Shown here piece after piece: positions 1 through 5,000 of a stretch of 5,000 nucleotides of DNA. The stretch is from the NCBI GenBank assembly GCA_017861495.1, contig JAGFXW010000334.1, forward strand, positions 1 through 5,000, given 5' to 3'. This stretch comes from Bacillota bacterium. GTDB lineage: Bacteria; Bacillota_C; Negativicutes; CTSoil-072. The stretch's first letter is position 1. Each line of letters opens with the position of its first letter. A program made the translations under genes and the position numbers. The notes below the pieces were generated by a model, which saw nothing but the letters and a program-made list of their open reading frames with translations, made no database searches and was not told the DNA's origin.

Positions 1-98
1 AATTGCTGGCAATGGCCTTTTGCAATAGCGAGGATTTACCTCTGCAATAGTGGGGAATTTCGTTTGCAACTTTGTCCCTTTTTATTATGCATTAAACA
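1..98 (-). mobile_element. Probable end of an IS21-like insertion sequence (partial)
   Basis: This stretch interrupts the recombinase stub at 92-304 and continues off the left edge. Read on the minus strand from 98 it starts TGTTTAATGC, agreeing with the TG start typical of IS21-family ends. It then carries tandem TGCAAT/TGCAAC motifs at 22-nt spacing (at 21, 43 and 65 on the plus strand). Several direct repeats inside each terminus are a known feature of the IS21 family, where they bind the IstA transposase. No transposase codons are visible, so the istA/istB genes would have to lie to the left of the window. The outer boundary at 98 is inferred from where recombinase similarity ends and from the TG dinucleotide. 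The family assignment is from memory, not from a match. An unrelated repeat-bearing intergenic region is the alternative. Confidence 0.5.
21..78. repeat. Three direct repeats at 22-nt period (TGCAAT/C motif)
   Basis: TGCAATAGCGAGGATTT begins at 21, TGCAATAGTGGGGAATTT begins at 43, and a shorter copy, TGCAACTTTGTCCC, begins at 65. The starts are exactly 22 bases apart, about two helical turns, so all copies face the same side of the DNA. This is what is expected of binding sites for a multimeric DNA-binding protein such as a transposase at an insertion-sequence end. Copies 1 and 2 are nearly identical over 17-18 bases; copy 3 shares only the first five bases. Confidence 0.75.
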
Positions 99-304
99 AC
101 CCCTTTTATTCCTTTATCTTTCAGTGTGACAAAGAACTCTCGAATACACAAAGAGTCTACAGAATTAATTTCAAAGATATCTCTCTCGATCAAATACTCA
201 AGAAATTTTCTTAAAACAATATTATAAGTTTCCAGTGTTGCAGAAGTTACATTCTCGCTTTTTTTCGTAATCAAAAAAATCTTTTTCGCTTGTCCTAATT
301 CCAT
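92..304 (-). pseudogene. Tyrosine recombinase/integrase, N-terminal stub only
   Basis: The 70-residue frame reads as the SAM-like core-binding (N-terminal) domain of a phage-type or XerC/D-like tyrosine recombinase. It has a short lead, then SENVTSATLETYNIVLRKFL (residues 16-35), EYLIERDIFEINSVDSLCIREFF (36-58) and LKDKGIKG (61-68), the usual helix-turn pattern. Family members are about 300 residues or more, so the catalytic domain with the R-H-R-Y residues is absent. The frame ends two codons past KGIKG, where the IS21-like end begins. The ATG at 304 is well supported: AAGGGAG lies about 9 nt upstream, and a TATAAT lies further up. The gene sits just beyond the 3' end of the tRNA and points away from it, the classic layout for an element integrated at a tRNA gene. 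It is AT-rich compared with the genes to its right, in line with foreign origin. The stub alone cannot recombine DNA. Confidence 0.65.
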
Positions 305-436
305 ACTTATGCACTCCCTTTAGTTTACATAATTATAGAATCAAGAGAACAATACTTTGTCTTTTTACACTTCAAAATTACAGGAGTTTCGTGGGTCTTT
401 TGGAGTTTTGCGCTCTGTAATCCCATACAACATAAA

Positions 437-482
437 AAACTCCCGCAGTTCCTTCGGGCAAACACAGGAACTACAAGAGTTT
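437..482 (-). terminator. Imperfect hairpin with T-run downstream of the tRNA
   Basis: AGTTCCT (447-453) pairs with AGGAACT (466-472) around a 12-nt loop. Outside a symmetrical 4x4 internal loop, AAACTC (437-442) pairs with GAGTTT (477-482). On the minus strand the structure follows the tRNA 3' end by about 10 nt and runs into TTTTTT, so it could terminate the tRNA transcript. It is weaker than a standard intrinsic terminator because of the internal loop and AT-rich lower stem. It lies in the 305-492 spacer, which holds no gene but has further GAGTTT copies (383-389, 402-409). An alternative reading is recombinase arm sites. Confidence 0.4.
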
Positions 483-492
483 ATTCATAAAA

Positions 493-570
493 TGGAGCGG
501 GTGAAGGGAATCGGAACCTGCGACCCCCTGGTCCCAAGCCAGGTGCTCTACCAAACTGAGCCACGCCCCG
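493..570 (-). tRNA. Chimeric tRNA: tRNA-Pro(TGG) body with a tRNA-Gly 3' end (probable pseudo-tRNA)
   Basis: On the minus strand, acceptor strand CGGGGCG (570-564), D arm GCTC/GAGC, and anticodon stem CCTGG/CCAGG around loop CTTGGGA (anticodon TGG at 536-534) give a normal proline tRNA as far as GCAGGTTC. After that the sequence becomes GATTCCCTTCACCCGCTCCA, the 3' end of a typical bacterial tRNA-Gly, where CACCCGC would pair with a GCGGGTG acceptor. Here the acceptor pairs at only 4 of 7 positions, the T stem has two mismatches and one wobble, and the T loop carries an extra C (TTCCGATT, 8 nt). The total is 78 nt including an encoded CCA. Folding, 3' processing and prolylation are probably impaired. 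tRNA identity up to the T stem is certain; that the gene is dead is an inference. A strong promoter is retained. Confidence 0.8.
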
Positions 571-585
571 TCAACCACGAAGTTT

Positions 586-615
586 ATTATACCTTATCCG
601 TCAGCCCTCTGTCAA
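586..615 (-). promoter_or_regulatory. Sigma-A type promoter for the tRNA
   Basis: On the minus strand a perfect TTGACA (615-610) and a perfect TATAAT (591-586) are separated by 18 nt. The predicted start, near 579, lies about 9 nt before the tRNA 5' end. Both hexamers match the consensus, as expected for a stable-RNA gene. The promoter lies in the short gap after the pyrophosphatase gene, so the tRNA is transcribed independently of that operon. Confidence 0.8.
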
Positions 616-639
616 TAGGAAATAAGGTTAATATAAGTA

Positions 640-1251
640 TTATTGCTCTTTTTCTTGAGCAAACTGCTTCGCTAATTTTTCCGTCATAATCTTTAGCGCT
701 TGCCCCCGGTGGCTCACCGCATTTTTCTCTGCCAGGGAAATTTCCGATAATGTTGCGCCAAGTTTCGGAATGCAAAACAAAGGATCATAGCCAAAGCCGC
801 CAGTGCCGCGTGGTTCTTCCAAAATCCGACCTTCGCAGGTACCATCAGCAGTCAATATTGTACCATCAACATCCAGAAAAGCCAACACGCAGCGGAAACG
901 CGCGCTCCGCTGTTCCCTTGGCACTTCCTGCAATGCAGCAAGCAGTTTGCGGTTGTTATCTTCATCAGTCGCCGTATCGCCGGCAAAACGCGCCGAATAA
1001 ACCCCGGGCGCTCCTCCCAAAGCGTCGACTTCCAAACCAGAGTCATCCGCCAAACAGGCCATACCGGTATGGCGCGCATAGTAAGTTGCTTTTAATACGG
1101 CATTTTCCGCAAAGGTTTTCCCTGTTTCTTCAACTTCCGGAATACCGCCAAACTCCGCCAAAGAATGGATCTCTAAAGGCAGCCCTTGAAAAGCTGCCCG
1201 GATTTCAGAAATTTTCCCCTTGTTTGTACTGGCTATTACAATCGGTTTCAT
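640..1251 (-). CDS. rdgB: XTP/dITP pyrophosphatase (RdgB/HAM1 family)
   Basis: This enzyme hydrolyses non-canonical purine triphosphates (XTP, dITP, ITP) to monophosphate and pyrophosphate in the cytoplasm, keeping deaminated purines out of DNA and RNA. The 203-residue length is normal for the family and all signature motifs are present. These are the nucleotide-binding ASTNKGK (7-13), [10 protein letters not shown] (46-55), [20 protein letters not shown] (67-86) with the catalytic-site Asp pair, GGFGYDPLF (151-159) and the C-terminal SHRGQAL (180-186). The ATG start overlaps the rph stop as ATGA, which implies translational coupling; only a weak GGCGGA lies upstream. The rph-rdgB order is common in Firmicutes. 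No terminator is evident after the stop; the tRNA promoter begins about 25 nt later. Function is assigned from family motifs with high confidence. Confidence 0.96.
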   Translation of the reverse strand: MKPIVIASTNKGKISEIRAAFQGLPLEIHSLAEFGGIPEVEETGKTFAENAVLKATYYARHTGMACLADDSGLEVDALGGAPGVYSARFAGDTATDEDNNRKLLAALQEVPREQRSARFRCVLAFLDVDGTILTADGTCEGRILEEPRGTGGFGYDPLFCIPKLGATLSEISLAEKNAVSHRGQALKIMTEKLAKQFAQEKEQ

Positions 1252-1991
1252 GGCGCATGACCAATCCGCCAGGATAAATTACCCAGAAGGTCTTTTTGAT
1301 AGTTAATCAAATCACTGATACCCTCTTCCGCCGCCGACATCATTGCCGCCATCTCGGTTTTGGAAAAGGAGCGTTTTTCGCCTGTCCCCTGGATTTCAAC
1401 AATCTGCCCCGATCCGGTCATAACCAGGTTCATATCCACAATGGCATTGGAATCTTCCACATAGCATAAATCCAACAACACGTTCTCGTCTACAACCCCA
1501 ACACTCACCGCTGCCAGGAAATCTTCCACCGGAAACGGCTTGTCCGTATTGGTATAAATGGAGTTTACCGCATCGACCATGGCAATAAAAGCGCCCGTAA
1601 TCGAGGCGGTCCGTGTCCCTCCATCAGCCTGGATCACATCACAGTCAATCCAGATGGTCCGTTCACCCAAGGCTTTCAAGTTCACCACGCTCCGCAGCGC
1701 CCGGCCAATTAGCCGCTGAATCTCATGAGTCCGCCCGCTCATTTTCCCTTTTGCCGCTTCACGGATATTTCGTGTTTGTGTGGAACGCGGCAGCAAGGAA
1801 TACTCCGCCGTAATCCAGCCTTGTCCTGATCCTTTCATAAACTGCGGAACCCGCTCTTCGATACTGGCGGCGCAAATTACTTTCGTATCGCCTACTTCAA
1901 TCAGCACGGAACCTTCCGGATACTTTAAGTAATTACGGGTAATTTTAATTTGTCGCAAATCCAATGCCTCTCGGCCATCTATTCTTTTCAT
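1248..1991 (-). CDS. rph: Ribonuclease PH
   Basis: RNase PH is a phosphorolytic 3'-5' exoribonuclease that trims tRNA precursors down to or near the CCA end, releasing nucleoside diphosphates, and acts as a cytoplasmic hexamer. The 247-residue product matches the usual length. Visible family motifs are the N-terminal [20 protein letters not shown] (3-22), [20 protein letters not shown] (58-77), [15 protein letters not shown] (86-100) and [19 protein letters not shown] (116-134). The last contains the phosphate-binding GTR (125-127). The conserved acidic pair of [11 protein letters not shown] (178-188) is also present. The ATG is fixed by a perfect AGGAGG (2005-2000) 8 nt upstream. It starts 45 nt after the activator gene with no visible terminator, so it may be co-transcribed with it, and it is coupled to rdgB downstream. 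All key residues are intact. Confidence 0.97.
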   Translation of the reverse strand: MKRIDGREALDLRQIKITRNYLKYPEGSVLIEVGDTKVICAASIEERVPQFMKGSGQGWITAEYSLLPRSTQTRNIREAAKGKMSGRTHEIQRLIGRALRSVVNLKALGERTIWIDCDVIQADGGTRTASITGAFIAMVDAVNSIYTNTDKPFPVEDFLAAVSVGVVDENVLLDLCYVEDSNAIVDMNLVMTGSGQIVEIQGTGEKRSFSKTEMAAMMSAAEEGISDLINYQKDLLGNLSWRIGHAP

Positions 1992-2036
1992 TAGTATTGC
2001 CTCCTATTATGCTCCTGCTGCCCAAGCAACGGATCC

Positions 2037-2819
2037 TTATATTTCCGCCGCATATACCGCACAGCCAATGGCGCCGTTTAATTGCGGCCGTTCCGGAACA
2101 ATCACCGTAACGCCAAGTTCTCTCTTCAATAATTCGGCAATCGCCGCGCCGCGCGCCACCCCGCCGGTAAAAACAATCGTATCCCCGCCGACAGCCGTCA
2201 ACATCGGGCGGATGCGTTTAAAAATCGTATAATTTACGCCGGCAGCCAATTCCGGTACGCCGTACCCTTCTACGATGCGGCCGATTAGCTCGGTTTCACC
2301 AAAGATGGCGCAAGTCGCGTTCAGCTCAACCGGATTTTCACTGTATTGGCCCAGTTCTTCCAGTGTCAATCCCAGGATGGCCGCCATATTTTCCAAATAA
2401 CGGCCGGTGCTGGCTGCACACTTGTCATTGGTCTGAAAATCGATCATTTTTCCGTTTTTCACTTTTATGACTTTACTGTCTTGGCCGCCAAGGTCCAACA
2501 ACGTGAAATTCTTCAGTCCGGTTTGCCACGTCGCTCCCAAAACATGGGCTTTTAATTCGGCAATTACGACGGCGTCCGCGATGCGGATCGTATTGCGGCC
2601 ATAGCCGGTCGCTACGACCCGTTTGGTACCGGTCATCCCCAATGCATTATAGTCAACGGCTAAGCCATCCGACGTCCGCTGCCCATAGGTACGATAAAAT
2701 TGTACAGTTTCCATGATATTCGAAACGGTCAGCCGCCCGTCAACCATTCCGGCAACTTTGACGCTCCGGCTGCCTAAATCAATTCCGCAAAACACTTCAT
2801 CACCGGCCCTATTTTTCAT
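2037..2819 (-). CDS. 2-hydroxyacyl-CoA dehydratase activator-type ATPase (HgdC/COG1924; DCCP-reductase-like)
   Basis: This family comprises homodimeric ASKHA-fold ATPases with one [4Fe-4S] cluster bridging the dimer. They use ATP to push a low-potential electron into a partner dehydratase or double-cubane protein. The 260-residue sequence has phosphate-binding loops GIDLGSRSVK (12-21) and LDLGGQDSK (108-116), the adenosine motif FTGGVARGAAI (217-227), and two cluster cysteines in NDKCAASTGR (C134) and NATCAIFGETELIGR (C170). All essential residues look intact. The ATG is preceded by AGG 5 nt upstream. It lies 38 nt after the remnant C-terminus of the dehydratase gene, the expected partner order. 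Substrate cannot be told: classical (R)-2-hydroxyacyl-CoA dehydration normally needs two dehydratase subunits, so a one-subunit pair like this better fits the double-cubane protein/reductase type. That choice is inference. Confidence 0.92.
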   Translation of the reverse strand: MKNRAGDEVFCGIDLGSRSVKVAGMVDGRLTVSNIMETVQFYRTYGQRTSDGLAVDYNALGMTGTKRVVATGYGRNTIRIADAVVIAELKAHVLGATWQTGLKNFTLLDLGGQDSKVIKVKNGKMIDFQTNDKCAASTGRYLENMAAILGLTLEELGQYSENPVELNATCAIFGETELIGRIVEGYGVPELAAGVNYTIFKRIRPMLTAVGGDTIVFTGGVARGAAIAELLKRELGVTVIVPERPQLNGAIGCAVYAAEI

Positions 2820-2857
2820 TTTTTCCTAACCGTATAGCATCCCCATCCAGCCGGCTT

Positions 2858-2983
2858 TTAGCGCAGCATCTCCAAGAAACTGTCGATCCGCAGTTTGGTC
2901 CTGGCATCCACTTTTCCCGGCCGGTCCCCTTCGATGCTGAGGATCGGGATCTCTAATTTCTGCCGAAAAATAATATCTTCAAT
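2858..2983 (-). pseudogene. Out-of-frame C-terminal remnant of the dehydratase gene
   Basis: This frame encodes 41 residues, starting IEDIIFRQKLEIPILS and ending RTKLRIDSFLEMLR before TAA at 2858. It contains EGDRPGKVDAR, the recognisable C-terminus of COG1775 dehydratase/double-cubane proteins. It has no start codon or ribosome site of its own and overlaps the last ten codons of the upstream frame, one base out of register. It therefore belongs to the gene at 3714 and is separated from it by a deletion with frameshift, or by a sequencing or assembly error. It ends 38 nt before the activator start, at the position where the intact gene would end. Confidence 0.8.
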
Positions 2984-3714
2984 CGTTCTATAATATCATC
3001 GACAAAGAACGGCATGGCAAACTGGCGCTGTACTTCATTAAAAACAACCCGAGCTCCCATTCGTTCAATATACTGGTAGATATCGGTAAACATAGGCGGC
3101 ACTCCGATGTACCCCAACCGGAGATCTTCCTCAAATTCAAGTTTTTCCCTGGCTTGAACCAAAAAAGCATCCAGTTCCCGTTCAAACCGATCGACATCGC
3201 CGTTAAAATCACTGCAGCTCACTTGGTATAAATGATTGTGCCAGCCGCTGACGCTGTTTTGCCGCCAGGTCAGTTCGTCCAATTCGGCAACTTTTTTGCG
3301 TACTTGATCCAACCGAATCTTCATGGCTTCGACATCAGACCATTTGGCCCCCAGCCGGTCAGCCAGCTTCTGCATCGACAAACGCAGCATATCATAATCC
3401 CGGTCCATCGGATACGCGAACGGTATCGTTTCGATACCGACCAGTTCCAGTGTCTCCATTAAAGCCTGGGTATTGCTGCAATCCCCTTGTGTAACGGCAA
3501 GGACCATGTCCACACAACCGGGTTCGGCAGCGATCGAATATAACCCTTTGATCCAGCCGCAAATATTGCGCGGATAGCCGGCATCCTCCGCCATCTCCAC
3601 ATACCGGTTCGGGTCCGCATCCGCAATAAAGATATTATTCAAATCTACAGGCGTATGTCCGGCCGCCAGAATAATTTCCACCGGGACGGTTGTCGTAATA
3701 CCTATACGCGCCAT
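2953..3714 (-). CDS. 2-hydroxyacyl-CoA dehydratase / double-cubane cluster protein family (HgdB, COG1775), frameshifted near the C-terminus
   Basis: Family members bind iron-sulfur clusters and accept ATP-driven electrons from the adjacent activator. The 253-residue frame shows typical features: ITTTVPVEIILAAGHTPVDL (6-25), PRNICGWIKG (48-57, C52), TQGDCSNTQALMETLEL (75-91, C79), a coiled helical stretch (~125-150), YQVSCSDFNGD (163-173, C167) and GYIGVPPMF (201-209). It also has VFNEVQRQFAMPF (224-236). After VDDIIE (238-243) it leaves the family pattern (RLKILFFGRN) and stops. The true C-terminus is in another frame (2983-2858). From memory, 35-40 residues normally lie between, including an S-F-C motif that supplies a cluster cysteine. 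The ATG has GAGGTG 7 nt upstream and follows a terminator, so this gene begins its own transcription unit. The product is probably inactive, unless the frameshift is an assembly error. Confidence 0.85.
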   Translation of the reverse strand: MARIGITTTVPVEIILAAGHTPVDLNNIFIADADPNRYVEMAEDAGYPRNICGWIKGLYSIAAEPGCVDMVLAVTQGDCSNTQALMETLELVGIETIPFAYPMDRDYDMLRLSMQKLADRLGAKWSDVEAMKIRLDQVRKKVAELDELTWRQNSVSGWHNHLYQVSCSDFNGDVDRFERELDAFLVQAREKLEFEEDLRLGYIGVPPMFTDIYQYIERMGARVVFNEVQRQFAMPFFVDDIIERLKILFFGRN

Positions 3715-3756
3715 CAGTTTTCACCTCAATTTGACAATATTCTCGTTAGAGGAAAG

Positions 3757-3784
3757 AAAGAGGATAGATTATACTATCCTCTTT
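3757..3784 (-). terminator. Intrinsic terminator, 11-bp perfect stem
   Basis: AAAGAGGATAG (3757-3767) pairs perfectly with CTATCCTCTTT (3774-3784) around a 6-nt loop. On the minus strand the stem runs into TTTCTTTCC, and on the plus strand into TTTTG. It sits 8 nt after the CofE-like stop codon and before the dehydratase gene, so it most likely ends the upstream two-gene unit. The minus-strand loop reads TATAAT, but no good -35 element lies at the right distance. Confidence 0.8.
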
Positions 3785-3792
3785 TGCAGTCA

Positions 3793-4464
3793 TTATCGCG
3801 ATGAAGCTGCGAGTTTTTCTTTTGCCTGGGCATAATTTTTAATAATTACGATCGGCGTCCGCTGGCTGGCGTTGCCGAACGGATTGTCAATTAAAATCCG
3901 GCTCAGTTGCTGCGGATCAAGTTCCGGCGTAATCCCCACCACCAAAGCGCGTTTCAAGTCGTTAACATCCGCAACCGCGGCGCCGTAACAACCCATCCGT
4001 TCTTTGATCGCAGCCGCAACCCCGTATGGATCGTGCGGACCGTACACAACGTATTTATCAAACGGAGGCATTGTGCCGGTCATATCATCAATCAGCGCCG
4101 CCTGCCGGCCGGCCAGTTGGTAAAAAACCCCGCTGCGCCCAAACACTTTGGCGATCATACCGGCCAGCATAGCGAACAGCACCTTCCACTTTCCTTCCGC
4201 ATCCATAGCGGCCTGCATCCCATATACGCTGGACAAACTGCCTTTCTGCGGCACGAAGCGGTTCAAAATTTTGGCCAGAAAACACGGGTTCATATCATCC
4301 GGATACAGATACCGTCCCTGTGTGATCGCAACGACGCTTTCCGCCACGGTGACCACATCATTCGGCCCTACTTTATCTTTTGCATATTTTTCAATTGCAT
4401 CAACAATATTATCTTTCGCCGTCAAAATACGGGTTCGAACCGGTATTAATTCCAATGTTTCCAT
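3793..4464 (-). CDS. CofE-like protein (F420-0:gamma-glutamyl ligase family)
   Basis: The 223-residue product resembles the CofE/FbiB ligase family, whose founding members add gamma-linked glutamates to coenzyme F420-0. Visible family features are the start ELIPVRTRILTAKDNIVDAI (4-23), NDVVTVAESVVAITQGR (35-51) matching the 'D-V-V-x-x-K-V-V' region, an acidic/GTP-site-like stretch LIDDMTG (124-130), and GCYGAAVADVNDLKRALVVG (158-177) near the end. No F420 genes are seen here and such Firmicutes are generally not F420 producers, so the real substrate is unknown. The ATG is set by GGAGG (4478-4474) 9 nt upstream, inside the end of the preceding gene; the two genes are separated by one base (TAAGATG), implying a joint transcript and coupled translation. 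Membership in the family is fairly sure; ligase activity is not. Confidence 0.75.
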   Translation of the reverse strand: METLELIPVRTRILTAKDNIVDAIEKYAKDKVGPNDVVTVAESVVAITQGRYLYPDDMNPCFLAKILNRFVPQKGSLSSVYGMQAAMDAEGKWKVLFAMLAGMIAKVFGRSGVFYQLAGRQAALIDDMTGTMPPFDKYVVYGPHDPYGVAAAIKERMGCYGAAVADVNDLKRALVVGITPELDPQQLSRILIDNPFGNASQRTPIVIIKNYAQAKEKLAASSR

Positions 4465-4465
4465 C

Positions 4466-5000
4466 TTACAGGACCTCCGATTGCACCCCGGGCTGAGAAG
4501 CCAAGGCTTTTGCTATTTCTTCCGCCGTAATCACGATTCGCTGTTTTGTTAAGTAACCCAAAGAACGGCTGATAATATGAAGCACCAGATCGATCGGAAA
4601 ATCAACCATCTCGGCCAGTGCCGAACGAATATCGCCTTCTCGGGCAACAAATTGGATCGTAACCACAACCGTCCCGCCGCCGGTGAACTTGGGAACAATA
4701 ACAGCCTCCCAATATCCATCGGTCCTCGGTGCGGTCTCCCGCATCAGCCGTGCAGATACTTCCACCGCATCGTACTGTTCATACGGCAGCAGAACTCTCG
4801 GAAACGCATCCATGACCGTCCCGTCCTGGCTGCCTGTATTGCGAAACGGTACCTTACACGACAGGACTGCCGTAGTTTCCGTCAAGGTTTCCAGCGCACA
4901 ATCACTGCGCCGGTCAATATCAAAGCGAATTTTTTCATTCCCCTGCCGGCGAATGTATACCCATACAGCCAATACGACCAATACAGCCAAAATTACAATT
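4466..5000 (-). CDS. Membrane-anchored protein of unknown function, 5' end outside window
   Basis: I do not recognise this protein. The reading frame is open to the right edge, so the true start lies beyond base 5000; an internal TTG at 4990 would give 174 residues but is probably not the start. It opens with a hydrophobic run (IVILAVLVVLAVWVYI) followed by RRQG, a single membrane helix with positive residues behind it. About 155 soluble residues follow, rich in beta-type segments (KVPFRNTGSQDG, YWEAVIVPKFTGGGTVVVTI) with two cysteines in the first third. It ends with helical, partly hydrophobic stretches (MVDFPIDLVLHIISRSLGYL and ITAEEIAKAL). Its stop is one base from the CofE-like ATG, so the two are probably functionally linked. 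No enzyme motif is visible. Confidence 0.7.
   Translation of the reverse strand, partial: IVILAVLVVLAVWVYIRRQGNEKIRFDIDRRSDCALETLTETTAVLSCKVPFRNTGSQDGTVMDAFPRVLLPYEQYDAVEVSARLMRETAPRTDGYWEAVIVPKFTGGGTVVVTIQFVAREGDIRSALAEMVDFPIDLVLHIISRSLGYLTKQRIVITAEEIAKALASQPGVQSEVL

Noticed and set aside
1..98. CRISPR array suggested by regular 22-nt repeats
   Set aside because: The similarity runs through the whole period with no unique spacers, there are only three decaying copies, and the unit is too short.
591..628. Inverted repeat ACCTTAT/ATAAGGT between rdgB and the tRNA, considered as an rdgB terminator
   Set aside because: Only 7 AT-rich pairs with a 24-nt loop, no T-run, and it overlaps the tRNA promoter; probably chance.
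357..689. Plus-strand frame of 110 codons across the tRNA
   Set aside because: It reads through the antisense of the tRNA and the tRNA promoter, and no domain is visible.
750..1277. Long plus-strand open frame (175 codons) opposite the pyrophosphatase gene
   Set aside because: It is antisense to a clear rdgB gene, has a low-complexity Pro/Arg/Ser-rich composition typical of a shadow frame, and has no convincing ribosome site.
2953..2985. Programmed ribosomal frameshift in the dehydratase gene
   Set aside because: A one-base shift would join the frames but leave the expected 35-40 residue segment missing, so deletion or assembly error explains the data better.
3731..3775. Plus-strand TTGACA (3731) with TATACT near 3770 as a promoter
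   Set aside because: The spacing is far too long (over 30 nt) and no plus-strand gene follows.
3907..4552. Two overlapping plus-strand frames opposite the CofE-like gene
   Set aside because: Both mirror a gene with a good ribosome site and family motifs; their His/Arg/Ile-rich sequences show no domain features.

Overview
The window is a chromosomal segment with every recognisable gene on the minus strand, so transcription runs from 5000 towards 1. The gene set suggests an anaerobic, low-to-mid GC Firmicute. It includes an RNase PH to XTP pyrophosphatase operon with strong AGGAGG-type ribosome sites, an oxygen-sensitive ATP-driven 2-hydroxyacyl-CoA dehydratase/double-cubane type pair, and a CofE-like protein. 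Class Negativicutes (Sporomusa/Pelosinus-like) is my best guess, from remembered gene order, and is not proven by the sequence.

Region 5000-3757: the 3' part of an unrecognised membrane-anchored protein runs off the right edge. One base further on is a CofE-like (F420-0:gamma-glutamyl ligase family) protein. The pair ends in a perfect 11-bp hairpin terminator (3757-3784).

Region 3714-2037: a dehydratase subunit of the HgdB/COG1775 family is followed by its ATPase activator (HgdC/COG1924 family). The dehydratase gene looks broken. Its frame stops at 2953, but an unmistakable family C-terminus (IEDIIFRQKLEIPILS..., 2983-2858) lies in another frame. A stretch that I expect to be roughly 35-40 codons, including a third conserved Cys motif, is missing at the junction. 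The activator is intact, with both iron-sulfur cysteines.

Region 1991-640: rph and the RdgB/HAM1 pyrophosphatase gene overlap by ATGA and form a housekeeping operon for RNA 3'-end trimming and nucleotide-pool cleaning. They lie directly downstream of the activator with no visible terminator between.

Region 615-1: a near-consensus promoter drives a tRNA gene whose first ~58 nt are tRNA-Pro(TGG) but whose last ~20 nt are the 3' end of a tRNA-Gly. The acceptor and T stems no longer pair, so it is probably a chimeric pseudo-tRNA. Next comes a 188-bp AT-rich spacer with a hairpin and repeated GAGTTT motifs, then the N-terminal stub of a tyrosine recombinase. That stub is cut off by what looks like the end of an IS21-type insertion sequence, with TGCAA-type repeats at an exact 22-nt period. 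This left end reads as the decayed boundary of an integrated element next to a tRNA locus.
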